From Ricordea florida (lineage: Eukaryota > Cnidaria > Anthozoa > Corallimorpharia > Ricordeidae), in assembly GCA_949710005.1 (NCBI GenBank), contig OX453273.1, positions 39,383,538 through 39,447,537 on the forward strand: a stretch of DNA of 64,000 bases. Direction: 5' to 3'. Below the pieces are notes generated by a model, which saw only the letters and a list, made by a program, of their open reading frames with translations, ran no database searches and was not told the origin of the DNA. Below, piece by piece: positions 53,792 through 62,980 of this stretch (position 1 is the first letter of the stretch; each line of letters opens with the position of its first letter). Position numbers and translations under genes: made by a program.

Positions 53792-55699
53792 CGTTTTCAT
53801 TGATAAAAATCTGACTTTTCCATAAAGTTTTCATTATTTTCTATTCCAGGTCTCAGTTGGCTGTTTGGTTTGACAAATCAGAACTTCCAACTCAGAGTTT
53901 AAGGTCTGAGACAAACTTGTTCCTGAATTTTGGGGTTTACCTCGGTGTAAAAACCTGGGAAGTTTTCTTTTTTTCAGTGTTTTTTTTCTTAGTCTCAATT
54001 GTTTTGTCCCCTTTGTTTTCTTTGGTTTACGTTACTCGTGAACTTAACAGGTTTTTACACTCAGGATGAGCCGAATTTCTTTCATTGATCTTATCTTAAT
54101 CCATTTTTTATTGAAGATGTTTTTATCACGGTTAACAGGTCAGAAAATTACAATGAAGATGATGTGTACGGAGCAATTTTGCCTCGAGTCATAACGGCTG
54201 GGACAGTCACCAGGAGAGCTGTTGAACCAACATGGCTGACAGCGAGTAATCCAAGAGTAAGTGTTATATGTTAATAATGAAGTGTAAGGTTATACGGAAA
54301 TCTAGCCTAAGATTGTGGCAAATTGAGATTCATCTGTTAAACTGATAATATGAGTTGAACACTTGTTGCTTTGTGCGTGCTTCTCAAGACAGCCCAAAAT
54401 CTATCGCTAGAGGCCTCTTCTACCTCAGGTGCGAGTGGCTTGTTTTGAATAGTGCAGAGCAGCCCATGTGGAAGCTAATGCCAGTTTGACGAAAAGTGTG
54501 GCAGTCCTCTTCATCCACGCCGAGTAATTCAAAATATGAACGCACAAAAATTGGTTTAATAAATTATTTGATAATGAACGTTGTACCATCGTGAGACTTT
54601 AGGGGAACTTACGTTTGAATTTGTTAAAGCGAAGAACTCCAAACGTCAGCTTTCCTCAAACCTCGGTATTTAAAGCGAAATGGAGTCTTCGAGAAATTTG
54701 CATTGTTATTGTCGCGGCAAGACATTTTGCAGTGCAGTTTCATACTCGTTTCTTATTTGTGAAACCCGTCTCTTCGTTAAGGATGTTCTTTGAGGCAAGA
54801 GTTATCGCCTGCGATTTTTGTGGCGATTTCAGTACGAGTCAGCGTGATTTCATGATAAATAAGATTTCCCTTTTTTCAGCTGCGTGCAGACAGTGACCGT
54901 GAAATTAATGGTACTGCTTAAAAGCACCTTTCCATAAAATTGCAAACAAATCTCGCAGAAATCGCCTCAAAATAGTAGGCCAATTACGCGGGCTATTTTG
55001 TAAAACCATATTGACCATCCTCATTGGTTATTATCTCGGCCACGTGGATTCCAGGAGGACCGTGTTGGTTCAGAGCTCAAAGCCATGGTTAGGGCCCCTC
55101 CAGGGTACTGTTTGGTAGGGGCCGATGTAGATAGCCAGGAGCTTTGGATTGCCGCCATCTTGGGAGATGCTCATTTTGCTGGTATACACGGTGGGTCCAT
55201 TTTGTTATGCAGTTTAAGCGGTTTTGAAGTATTTACGCAAGTGGAGCGTTCGCAGAACATACTGTTAAAGCTTTTCTTTGAGCCGGGAAAATATCGGTTT
55301 ATGTTCAGTGTAAAACGTACCAGTGACGTAACAAAAGATTACGACGAAAATTCAAACAATGCAGACCACGACAACAATGGTCCAAAACAAAGAAAATCTT
55401 CACACCGTTTTACACCGAACATAAACCTAAATCTCAGCAAACTATTTAAAGTAGGAGAAGCAGAGCTTTGGCCGTTTAAGGACTCAATGCTACCACGAGT
55501 AAAGGAATCATAAAATAAAAACCAAAACCAAACGCTTTAAGAACAGTTTTCTAGTTATATTTTGAGTGTAAATTAGCAATTTAAGTTGCCTTATTATGTT
55601 ACTTTTTGAAATTGTAAGCGCTAGTTAGCAGTTAGTATTTTAATGTAGTCTTCACCATTGTAACTTTTGATATGTATTTTTATCAAATGAATAGAGTCA

Positions 55700-55737
<38 letters not shown>

Positions 55738-56327
55738 GCCCACATGGAGTCTCTGTCAGCTCTTGTTATCTACTTTGACCGTGTCTGTAAACCAAGCTGA
55801 TAAGGGCCTAGTGCTACATTAGAAAGAATGCACAACTTACGTGCTCAAAAAATACTGCCTCCGATGTGTTACTTTTGCGGTGGATTAACTAGGATAAAGC
55901 ATTTTATTCAAGATGTGTAAGCAGTATAGTCAATTGTCAAGATGAGACCTGAAAAAAAAGTCAGGCTTGAACGGGATTCGAAGCCATGACCTTGCGATAC
56001 CAGTGTAATGCTCTTTTGGTATACAGCAATTAACCATTGGGCTTTACTGCCGAGTGACCTGAAGAGACTGTTGCAAAAAACGATTTTTAAACGCAAACTT
56101 AAACAGTTTTCAGTAAATCGTTTTTACTGTAGTTAGTATCTTCAATCTTAGTTCTAGTTTTAAACCTTTAGTTGTAGTTTTAATGTTTTTAGCTTTACTA
56201 TTGTTATTTTAATGTCTTTGTCTTTTAATGTATTTTTGACCTTTACTTTAGAGGACCCTCCTGAAACCAGCTCTGGTGATTGGAGGCCTCTTCTTAAATA
56301 TTGTTTATTATTATGTGTATCATCATC

Positions 56328-56368
<41 letters not shown>

Positions 56369-59300
56369 TATGATAGAAATTATTGTTATTATTACTATTG
56401 ACCTGTAGCCCTTGAGGGCGAAGGGTCTAATTGTTTTAGTATCACCCAACTAGTCGGACAGAAAAAGCAATAATAAAGTTAGCAAATGCAAGTTGAAGAA
56501 AGATTTATTTGGGAATAAAACAAAAGAAAGCGCCACGAACTTCGCTACTCGAGGACTATTACTAATAGACCTCTAGTAGCGTAGCCAATCAGATTACGGC
56601 ATTTGCATTAGTCCACTAGTTGGGTGATACTAATTAGTGTTATTCCCTTTTGATTGTAAGGGGCTAGATTTCCGCTTTACCCCAAACTTCATTATGCATG
56701 CTGTACCTGTTTTGTTCGTGTAATACAAGTCCAAACATTTCTGTTTTTGACAGGACGGCTACATTATGTATAGTGAAGTACTGGGGTAAAACTAAAGTGC
56801 GGTGATATGGAAATTGTGCATGTTGCAGCTTTTATGCCTGGGGTAATGCTTGTGGATACAATTCTTGCTTTCGAAGGACGAAAGAGCACGGATACAGCAT
56901 GCATAATAAATAATGAGTGACTTGAAAACCTATTCCTGTGAGCTATACGTTGCTTATACAGGCGTTCGAAGCGAGCGCCCTGCATCCAGGTTGGTGCTAA
57001 TCCAAGGTTAACGGTGGCCTGGTCTGCGTATCGCCCCATACTTCATTATTCATGTCGTGGCTGAATTGTTAAGGATATTTCACGGGCAAACATTTCTTGG
57101 TTTCTAAGAATGATATAGTACAGCTGCAGCACTGCATAATCAAGTGTGGGGTGATATGGAAATCTAGCCCTGGATAGTTTAGGGTCATACTTATGAAAAC
57201 ATTTTCCGTATTTGAAGAAGGAAACTGTCCACATGCAGCATGAATAAAGAAGTATCTGTTTGATGTCGACTGAACGCTAAATAAACTCAAGATTTCTAGT
57301 ATAGCTCCCTTGGCAAGAGCTTGTCGCCCTACTTGGAACCCAGGCCGAGGCTCCTTCGAAACTGTTTTTTTTTCAGGGGCATTGCGTTATAAACCAACTA
57401 ACGACTTCAAAGGAGACTTCATAGGCCAACAACATTCGCTGTAACCTCTTCACATTATTTGAATGCATCTATTCACTGTCATTTGTATGTAGGTAGTACT
57501 GCGTTTGGTTGGATGACATTGCAGGGCGAGAAATCAGAAGGAACGGACCTTCACAGCAAGACCGCACAGACTATTGGGATAAGCCGAGACCACGCTAAGG
57601 TAAGTGACGTGTTCAGTCGTTTTCAGTCACCTCCACTGCGGTGTGCGCAGTCAAAACCGCGCGAACAAGTAACCCCAACAAAAGGACCAGCTTTGCTGGT
57701 TTAAGTCAATTCCAAGCAGGGAGAATATTGACTGCCCACGGTCGTCTTTTATTTCTTTTTTTAGCAAATCATCAATTTTCAAGTAGAACTGTTGAAATTT
57801 GATCTGTAGTAACGCACTAACGTATGGCATTGTTTTTTTTTTGGAAGATTTTTAACTATGGCCGCATCTATGGAGCTGGACAAAAATACGCAGAGAAGCT
57901 TCTCCTCCAGTTCAATCATCGCCTGACGGAGAGCGAAGCAAAACAAAAAGCCGAAACTTTATATGCGAATACCAAAGGTGTCGCCAAGTAAGTAAAAGAA
58001 AATTGCACTTTGCAACTATTTGCACAATCAGACATAGTTTGATGCTATGCTGGTTTAAAATAATGAATGCAACTGAAACGTTACAATTCACCGATCCGAC
58101 GTCTCGACAATCCTGTCTGGTGTCTTCTTCAGGGGTGCCTGGATCAGGGACGGACTATTAGAAAAGTGATGGGGGGGAGGGGTGCGGAATTTTCAGCTTG
58201 CACGAATTTTTTTTTCGCTCACTGCTTGTTCAGGAATTTTTTTTCAGGTGCACCCCTCTGCTCGAATTTTTTTTACTACGTGTGAAAAAGTCACAATTGG
58301 ACCTTCCTTCTGCATGAATTTTTTTTACCTTCTTCTTTGCATGAATTTTTTTTTACCTTCTTCTTTGCATGAATTTTTTTTTGGCATTTTCCCTTGCATG
58401 AATTTTTTTGGGGTTTTTTCCCCACCCCCCCCCCCCCCATCACTTTTTTTTCTAATGGTCCGTCCCTTAGGTTTTCACGCTCCTTTTACACCTGCGACAA
58501 ATGGCGTTGGTGTAAATAAGCGTCGGGAACTAGATACGGTTCAACGTTAAGAAAGGTTTTTGGGCAACCTTGTTGTTTTAACTACTCAAAATCGTCTTGA
58601 TAAGCTCTGTGACTCCGTGGTTATGTGGAACCACCCCAAAGCCAGAGCTTTCATCTTCAGGGTATATGCAGAGTAGAGTGGATGATTTTAGGCAGTTGAA
58701 GGGGAAATTGTTTTGGTAGTTTTCCCTCAAAACGTTGAAAACGTGGCTCCGTTCATAATCGTGAGATGTAGGCACTCGGATGTCCTAAACAACGTTGATG
58801 TTACGGGTATCTTGATACAGATAAGGTGATAAGAGTCAAAAGCCACATATAATCAGTGAGTTTGTTTGACTCTCACCACCCCACGCATTCCCGTTGTCTC
58901 AGGTCTCATTGACCTTTCCTTTCAATTTCTCGCGCGATACATTTATATTGGCTTCTCTAAAAGGGAGGGGGGCAGTGTGTGGGTGGGTTGGTCAGTGGGA
59001 GGGGGGGAGGGGTAGGACTGGTTGACCATGACGGGCCTGCAACATTTTGACTGTAGCTGTGGCACTTGTGATCCAGTTTAGAGTATTTTCTGATTGGATT
59101 GATTTTCAACACTTTCTTGTATGTGTATGGATGGAAGGGCTGAGTGAGTATATGAGGGCGAGGGGTGAGTGTGGTTATGGAGGGGAGGATTGAGTGTGAG
59201 TATAGGGGGGAGGGCTGAGTGTGTGTGTGTGGGGTGCAGATTGAGTGTGTGTGTGTGTGAAGGGGGTGAGTGATGACTCCCCTGAAAAGGCTAAAGACCA

Positions 59301-62300
59301 TTGAATAAATTGTGTATTCTCATATCATCAGTATGAGCTCCAGTGTTGATAATGAAATGCCATTCATATATTTAACAATTATTCGCCGAAGGCGAAGTGA
59401 TTATCGGTGAATTTCGTCTCGGTGAATATTCAGCGATAATCACTGAGCCTGAGGCGAATAATTGTTTTAGTATAAATACACAGGTGATTATTTCAAAAAA
59501 AGAAAAGAAAAAGCATTGTACAACACGAAAAAAATTATTTTATCAAAAGCGCGCGAACGACTGGCAGCCATTTTCTTCGTCAAGGTGATTATCGGCTGAT
59601 AATCCGAGATAGCGAACCAATCAGAGCGCGCGATTTTGTATAATCACTTGAGTATTTATACTAAATCATGTTAAGCAGTACAGAGCTTACCAGTTTTTGT
59701 TTTTCCTTACAACAAAGTGGCCTTGTGGACATTTTCTAGTAATGTCAACTCAAGTCAATTTTGTTGTTGACCGTGTTTTCTATGCTTTAATTTTTTGTTT
59801 GTTTGGAGGAGAGACATCCTTGTTGTTTTTCCACTCTCGGCTTTCCCAAAGTGGAAAAACAGTTTTACTGTTCACAAACTTTCGGCAGCCGATCCCACTG
59901 TTGGTCTGTGATATGATTGAGTTTATTAATTTAACATCAATTTACAGGTTTCTTCTTACCGAATACGGAATAGCAATGGCAGAGAAATTTGGCTTTGCCG
60001 AAGACATAGATGAAAATGGCTGCGTCACTGCTAAAGTTTACTACCAACTGTTAAGGAAGACTCCACGCCGTGGACGGTTAGTCCATTTTTTGTTTTACAA
60101 TACTGAAGAGTTTAAGCAAAACAAAACGTCGAAGGCGATTTGTACGGCACTAAATAGTGTTAATGACAACTGAATGAAACTGCACGTGCAAAGTACAGTC
60201 AGCCGGGTACGTTTCTTTGTCGTTCTCTGCACAACAATAGCGTGAAATGACCATTTTTCTTTTAGCGTTTTCTTGAAGACGCGAGTGGAAGACGCGGCCA
60301 AATAAAAAAATGCCTTGAGAAATCAGGAATGAAACTTTCGAACGGTAATATTTGGACAATTATGCCGTCTCGAAACAATATGGCAATAAATGAAACATGC
60401 CTTCGGGCATTGGTACTGGAGGAAAGCAAATTCAATTTATTTTTGCTGGTGCCTTGCTCAGCGCCTTCGACGTGTTTTCTTGAGCTCCCTACTATCTGTC
60501 CAATGCGGCAGTGCTCATCGGTTTGTTTTTCTAATGAAAAATGTTTCAACTACTAGTAAACATGAAGTTAATCTGGTGTCATTTGTGCTTTCATTGGGTG
60601 ATTCCTATGAACGTTTACGCCGCCTTTTTCCGCTCGCGTGTCCAGGCTCATCTTCTTTGTAAAAACCTGTCACATTCACGAGTGACGTAGAACAAAGAAA
60701 ACAAAGGAGACAAAACAATGGAAACTAGGAATATAAACGTGAAAAAACAAAGAAAAACTTCCCAGGTTCTTACACCGACGTAGAACCCCGTGTCCGTGTT
60801 TCCCGTGTGGCTATTTTTTCCTTCTCTTCCATATTTTGATTGCTTCTATCACAGTCGACGGGCGCAAAAAAAAAAATATTCAGCCCGCTTGTAGTCTTAC
60901 TCGATGATGCTGAGGGCGAAATTGGGTAAGCTCTTTTAGTGCTTTGATTATAAGTATGTGTGATCAAATGACGACACGTCTTTGGGCTGATTGGCTCGTT
61001 GGACTGTGAGGTTCTCTTGCGATTGGCCAGAGTACTTGTTTGTTCTGTCTTGATGTTCTGGCTTGACTTCCGTTCATTGTGTTAGATTTGGGTCAATCAC
61101 AGTTCAGCTGCGGCGAAATGTTTGATGTTTTCTCTTCAACGTATTTTGAAATCTGCTTCGAACTGAACCGCTTACATTTATATGAGAAAATTTGAAATAA
61201 GAAAACAAAAGCTTAATAACAAAAGAGACGGAAAAGAACTAATAAAATAGTTAAATAACTATTCGGTGACTAGTGATTGTGAATAAATTAAAGCCGATAA
61301 ACAACTGAAGAAATTGGGATAATCAAACGAATTGATAAAGGAAGTTATACCACCGTAAGGTAAAAGGGAGGTGCTGACGTTTCGAGCGTTAGCCCCTCGT
61401 CGGAGCGAATGACGAAGGGATAACGTTCGAACAAAGGGCTACGGTGGTATAACTTACTTTATTAATTCGTTTGGTTATCACAGTTTCTTGTGTTTTAATT
61501 CCCCACCGACGCAGCTCCAGTTTCTTTAGAAACTATCCTCACAATAAAGTCGATAAACAACCGTCAAATAAGTAACAGTAAATAAAAAATTGCGACCAGC
61601 TGAATGGATTAAAATGTTATGAAGTCAACTAGACATGGGGAGCCTGATTAGCGTTAGTCCGGGATTTCAAGGGTGTAGCGTCCATACACACACACATTGA
61701 CCCGTGCGTACGGCTGAAATCTTGAAATCTGAAAGCATTTTATGGTCTTTTATCATTAAATTGGGATGACTGATTTTTTAGCATTATATTGGTGTCTTTG
61801 TGTTAGTATTTCCTTTATTCTTTTATTAGTCCATAAACGGATGACAAGAAACGTTATACTTTTCTTCCCGTGCGTACACCTTCAAAATCTCACGCTATGC
61901 CCCTGGATTTAACACCGAGTAAAGTTAAACCCTGAATTAATGCATGTCGGCTTTCGTGGAACTCGGCCTAGAGTAACACGTGAGAAAGTATCTGGGACTC
62001 ACATTTTGGGAATGGTAGGGTCCAGTTAAACTGGTCGAAAACTTGCAAAGAAATTAAATCTATAACAGTTGTTTCTGTTTCATTGTATCTTTAGGTCTTC
62101 TGCAAAAAGGATAGATAGTGGAAGACGTTGGTGTGGAGGAAGGTATGCAAGAATAAAAAAGGCTTTAACCATTTGACCTCACTGAGAAACATTTGCAAAC
62201 TGAAATTGAGATCGTCAAGCGAGTTTATAATATGTGCTGTAACACCGAAAGATACCAGAAATACTTCAATGAAAAAAAAATTAAACGCGCTGATTGGCTG

Positions 62301-62980
62301 AGAACAGGTCAATTAATCGCAAACAGTACAAAATGTTGAAATTGAGTGCAGAAATTTGAAATTACATTTTTTTTGCATGTATGTTATTAACAAGTAATCA
62401 AATGATTTCGAGTGCAGCTTTGTATAAATAAGCACTTGCTAATTTTTCTATGAGGTCAAATTGCACTCGCCATACAGTCTCGTGCAAAGTTACGTAGTCA
62501 CCAAGTTAACACCATTTGAAAAAAAAAAATCATAGAAATCACTGCCCAAGCTTGAGTCTATTTTAAGCTGACTAATAGGTGAATATTAATGAATATATTT
62601 TCTTTCCATAAGTAATCAGTAAAAGTGGGGAGAAGGCTGGCAAGCAAAATAGAAAACGATATTAGAAAGTGTGGATCCCAAAATCAAAACTTTATTTAGA
62701 ATGCTTGTGAACAGGTAGTATGGAATATTTAATTTTATTCGAAATCTTGCAAGTCGGAATTAATTTTATCTAGGCGAGAAGTGGAATATTTAATTTACAC
62801 ATCAATTTGAACTTTATATTGCACTCTCACTTTTGAATCTTCTTGTGTGTTGTCTCCTTTTTCAGTGAATCAGAAATGTTCAACAAATTGGAGAGTATTG
62901 CATTGTCCGACGAACCGCGAACCCCGGTGTTAGGGTGCAGAATAAGCAGATCTTTGGAGCCGTCAGCTGTCGGTAGCGAG
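39503..62980 (+). CDS. POLG: Mitochondrial DNA polymerase gamma, catalytic subunit (16 exons in window, 3' end outside)
   Basis: Family A polymerase replicating mtDNA in the mitochondrial matrix. Exons: 39503-40086, 41495-41690, 42526-42774, 44792-45054, 45876-46199, 47457-47714, 48615-48969, 52237-52394, 53850-53903, 54139-54256, 55055-55190, 57493-57599, 57848-57987, 59948-60076, 62095-62142, 62866-62980; phases join, giving 1078 codons. The N-terminus [19 protein letters not shown] is Arg-rich without acidic residues, as in a mitochondrial presequence. Exonuclease motifs: FDVEV (about 171-175), VGHSVGYDR (about 242-250), YCAQDVAAT (about 348-356). The spacer holds a Lys-rich stretch ([10 protein letters not shown]). 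Polymerase motif [12 protein letters not shown] (about 874-884) and motif [17 protein letters not shown] (about 930-945) are present. The segment between YANTKG and [11 protein letters not shown] aligns poorly with human. Motif C (HDEV) and roughly 150 residues lie past 64000. No break in the visible part. Confidence 0.96.
40167..40288. repeat. Inverted-repeat MITE, GCATGCTG family (diverged copy)
   Basis: TACTTCATTCTGCATGCTGTAA at the left and CTACAGCATGCATAATGAA at the right match the inner arms of the 14162 and 15663 elements. The outer ends read GCTAGATCTCG and ATATGGAAATCTC, like the copies near 56664. POLG intron 1. Confidence 0.7.
40571..40876 (+). mobile_element. tRNA-derived SINE
   Basis: The head GGTTTGCTCAGTTGGTAGAG (A-box) and GAGTTCAAGCC (B-box-like) is followed by about 230 bp of body including AAGGTTAGACGTTCC and CCCCGGTGGTGTGGTCGACC, with an AATTAATTAA tail. 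A 102-bp TTAA MITE sits directly in the tail. Confidence 0.8.
40882..40983. repeat. 102-bp TTAA-ended palindromic MITE (copy 5)
   Basis: TTAACCCTTTAAGCCCTGAT at the left, GGGTCTTAAAGGGTTAA at the right, centre ATGCCAGACGATTTTACTC. Inserted at the TTAA-rich SINE tail in POLG intron 1. Confidence 0.9.
41850..42066 (-). mobile_element. Penelope-like element terminus, reverse orientation
   Basis: Begins GAAACTGGGATAATCAAACA, then GTGCTGACGTTTCGAAC and CCCTTCGTCAGAGCGAATG, and continues into the reverse complement of the untranslated tail seen at 22870-22945 (GGTGGAGCCATAGCAGCGTG here, CGCTGCTATGACTCCACC there). POLG intron 2. Confidence 0.7.
43600..44256. mobile_element. Non-autonomous DNA transposon, hAT-like ends
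   Basis: Terminal inverted repeat of 16 bp: CAGTGCTCGAAATTAG at 43600-43615 and its exact complement CTAATTTCGAGCACTG at 44241-44256. The direct repeat TAGTTG flanks both sides (43594-43599 and 44257-44262). CAGTG...CACTG ends recall hAT elements, though those usually make 8-bp duplications. GTTGCCC/GGGCAAC words recur inside. No coding capacity. POLG intron 3. Confidence 0.85.
44407..44578. mobile_element. 172-bp near-perfect foldback (hairpin) element
   Basis: The left arm (44407-44487) and right arm (44494-44578) are complementary over about 81-85 bp with only a few mismatches, around a 6-base centre CATATC. It would fold into a very long stem. It is flanked by (AT)n on both sides (44338-44349 and 44577-44597), suggesting insertion into a TA repeat. 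POLG intron 3. Confidence 0.92.
45645..45775. repeat. Dispersed repeat, intact relative of the repeat split at 58075-58540
   Basis: Words such as TTACAATTCA, GACACTCCTGTCTAGTGT, TCAGGGGTGACTGG, CTCCTTTTATACCTGC and GTGTAAATAAG occur in the same order at 58079-58150 and 58468-58525, where a MITE separates the halves. POLG intron 4. Confidence 0.7.
46253..46385. repeat. Palindromic MITE, GGTTCAATTTTATCC family (copy 3)
   Basis: GGTTTGATTTTCATCCCTGG to CCAAGGATCCATGAATTTG with the inner TTTAAACTGATTACCATA. POLG intron 5, just after the donor of exon 5. Confidence 0.75.
46440..46700. repeat. Dispersed repeat with a related inverted copy at 62280-62480
   Basis: CAAATTTCTGTACTCAATTTCAATTTTCTGCACTGT and CAGCCAATCAGCGC here correspond in reverse to GCGCTGATTGGCTGAGA and GAAATTGAGTGCAGAAATTTG at 62285-62360, so both belong to one interspersed family. 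Confidence 0.6.
47089..47123. repeat. (GT)n microsatellite
   Basis: Dinucleotide run after a poly-T tract in POLG intron 5. Confidence 0.95.
47972..48109. mobile_element. 138-bp perfect palindrome made of Penelope-like terminal sequence
   Basis: The left arm 47972-48038 and right arm 48043-48109 are exact reverse complements (67 bp) around AGCA. Each arm starts CACAAGAAATTGGATAAATC and includes GTTATACCACCGTAAGGTGA, which is the Penelope-like terminal repeat seen at 61305 and 41850. POLG intron 6. Confidence 0.93.
48390..48560 (-). mobile_element. tRNA-like SINE
   Basis: On the minus strand, GATAGCTCAGTGGTAGAGCG and GTCGTAGGTTCGACTCCTAC form good D and T arms and the acceptor stem pairs at most positions. 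The anticodon stem does not pair, and the flanks match the copy at 21505-21665. POLG intron 6. Confidence 0.65.
50745..51337 (+). pseudogene. Degenerate unknown coding stretch with a threefold NIDDxL motif
   Basis: In POLG intron 7. One frame (open from 50745) reads [14 protein letters not shown], then [19 protein letters not shown] and PNAES. A second frame reads [19 protein letters not shown] from 51017, hits a stop at about 51104-51106, then reads [20 protein letters not shown] from 51158 and ends CFSCTKVHE at 51337. The three acidic motifs are clearly related at the amino-acid level, yet lie in two frames with a stop between. Three AGACGAA units near 51106-51127 sit at the break. I do not recognise the family. 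It is a decayed gene, or exons of a nested gene whose splicing I cannot see. Confidence 0.4.
52885..53042. repeat. Three 39-bp tandem repeats followed by an inverted repeat
   Basis: GTGAATCATGTAAGCCTTTA starts at 52891, 52930 and 52969, an exact 39-bp period. The last unit ends AAATATCCCGAGATCT, whose complement AGATCTCGGGATATTT lies at about 53027-53042, so the array edge forms a hairpin. POLG intron 8. Confidence 0.9.
53748..53787. repeat. (CT)n microsatellite
   Basis: About 20 CT units in POLG intron 8, about 60 bp upstream of the exon 9 acceptor region. Confidence 0.95.
55700..55737. repeat. (ATT)n microsatellite
   Basis: Pure ATT/TTA run in POLG intron 11. Confidence 0.95.
55955..56060 (-). 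mobile_element. tRNA-like SINE remnant
   Basis: The plus strand has GCTTGAACGGGATTCGAAGCC and ATGACC, the complement of a T arm with B-box, followed by a poorly conserved D-arm region (ACCATTGGGCTTTACTG). No full cloverleaf. POLG intron 11. Confidence 0.5.
56321..56369. repeat. (ATC)n microsatellite
   Basis: Repeated CATCAT in POLG intron 11. Confidence 0.95.
56437..56633. repeat. MITE with TAGTATCACCCAACTAGT ends
   Basis: TAGTATCACCCAACTAGTCGG at the left and the inverted ACTAGTTGGGTGATACTA at the right bound 197 bp. The interior includes GTAGCCAATCAGATTACGGC. POLG intron 11. Confidence 0.85.
56664..57172. repeat. Cluster of GCATGCTG-family MITEs
   Basis: At least two complete but diverged copies (about 56664-56815 and 57015-57172) with GATTTCC.../GGAAAT outer ends and CTTCATTAT(G/T)CATG inner arms, plus a fragment in between with TACAGCATGCATAATAAAT near 56892. 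POLG intron 11. Confidence 0.65.
58147..58467. mobile_element. MITE inserted into an older repeat, with internal minisatellite
   Basis: Left end GGGACGGACTATTAGAAAAG; right end, inverted, GGGACGGACCATTAGAAAAA. The interior is T-rich, with a roughly 26-bp unit around TGCATGAATTTTTTTTTACC repeated about four times and a poly-C run before the right end. Flanking sequence on both sides continues the repeat seen intact at 45645-45775. POLG intron 13. Confidence 0.88.
59120..59275. repeat. Degenerate GTGAGTGT-rich low-complexity tract
   Basis: Irregular repeats of GGGCTGAGTG and (GT)n in POLG intron 13. Confidence 0.7.
59372..59668. mobile_element. Inverted-repeat MITE
   Basis: AGTATAAATAC and GTGATTAT words face each other at 59469 and 59640-59661. 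The left part has GATTATCGGTGAA and GCGATAATCACTGAGCC, the right part GTGATTATCGGCTGATAATC and CCAATCAGAGCGCGC. It looks like a small non-autonomous DNA element immediately upstream of POLG exon 14. Confidence 0.6.
61305..61555. mobile_element. Penelope-like element termini in inverted arrangement
   Basis: AAATTGGGATAATCAAACGA, GTTATACCACCGTAAGGTAA and GTGCTGACGTTTCGAGCG on the left are followed by GAATGACGAAGGGATAACG and then the inverted ACGGTGGTATAACTTACTTT and TTTGGTTATCACAGTTTCTT. The element is two terminal copies head to head with no coding sequence between. POLG intron 14. Confidence 0.8.
62280..62480. repeat. Dispersed repeat, inverted relative of 46440-46700
   Basis: GCGCTGATTGGCTGAGA, TTGAAATTGAGTGCAGAAATT and AAATTGCACTCG; see the other copy. 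POLG intron 15. Confidence 0.6.

Noticed and set aside
58182..58550. 122-codon ORF rich in Phe
   Set aside because: Produced by the T-rich minisatellite inside a MITE.
58957..59301. 114-codon ORF rich in His, Thr and Pro
   Set aside because: Produced by the low-complexity GTGAGTGT tract at 59120-59275.
39503..62980. POLG as a pseudogene because of stops between exons
   Set aside because: All stops lie in introns; sixteen exons join in phase with intact catalytic motifs.
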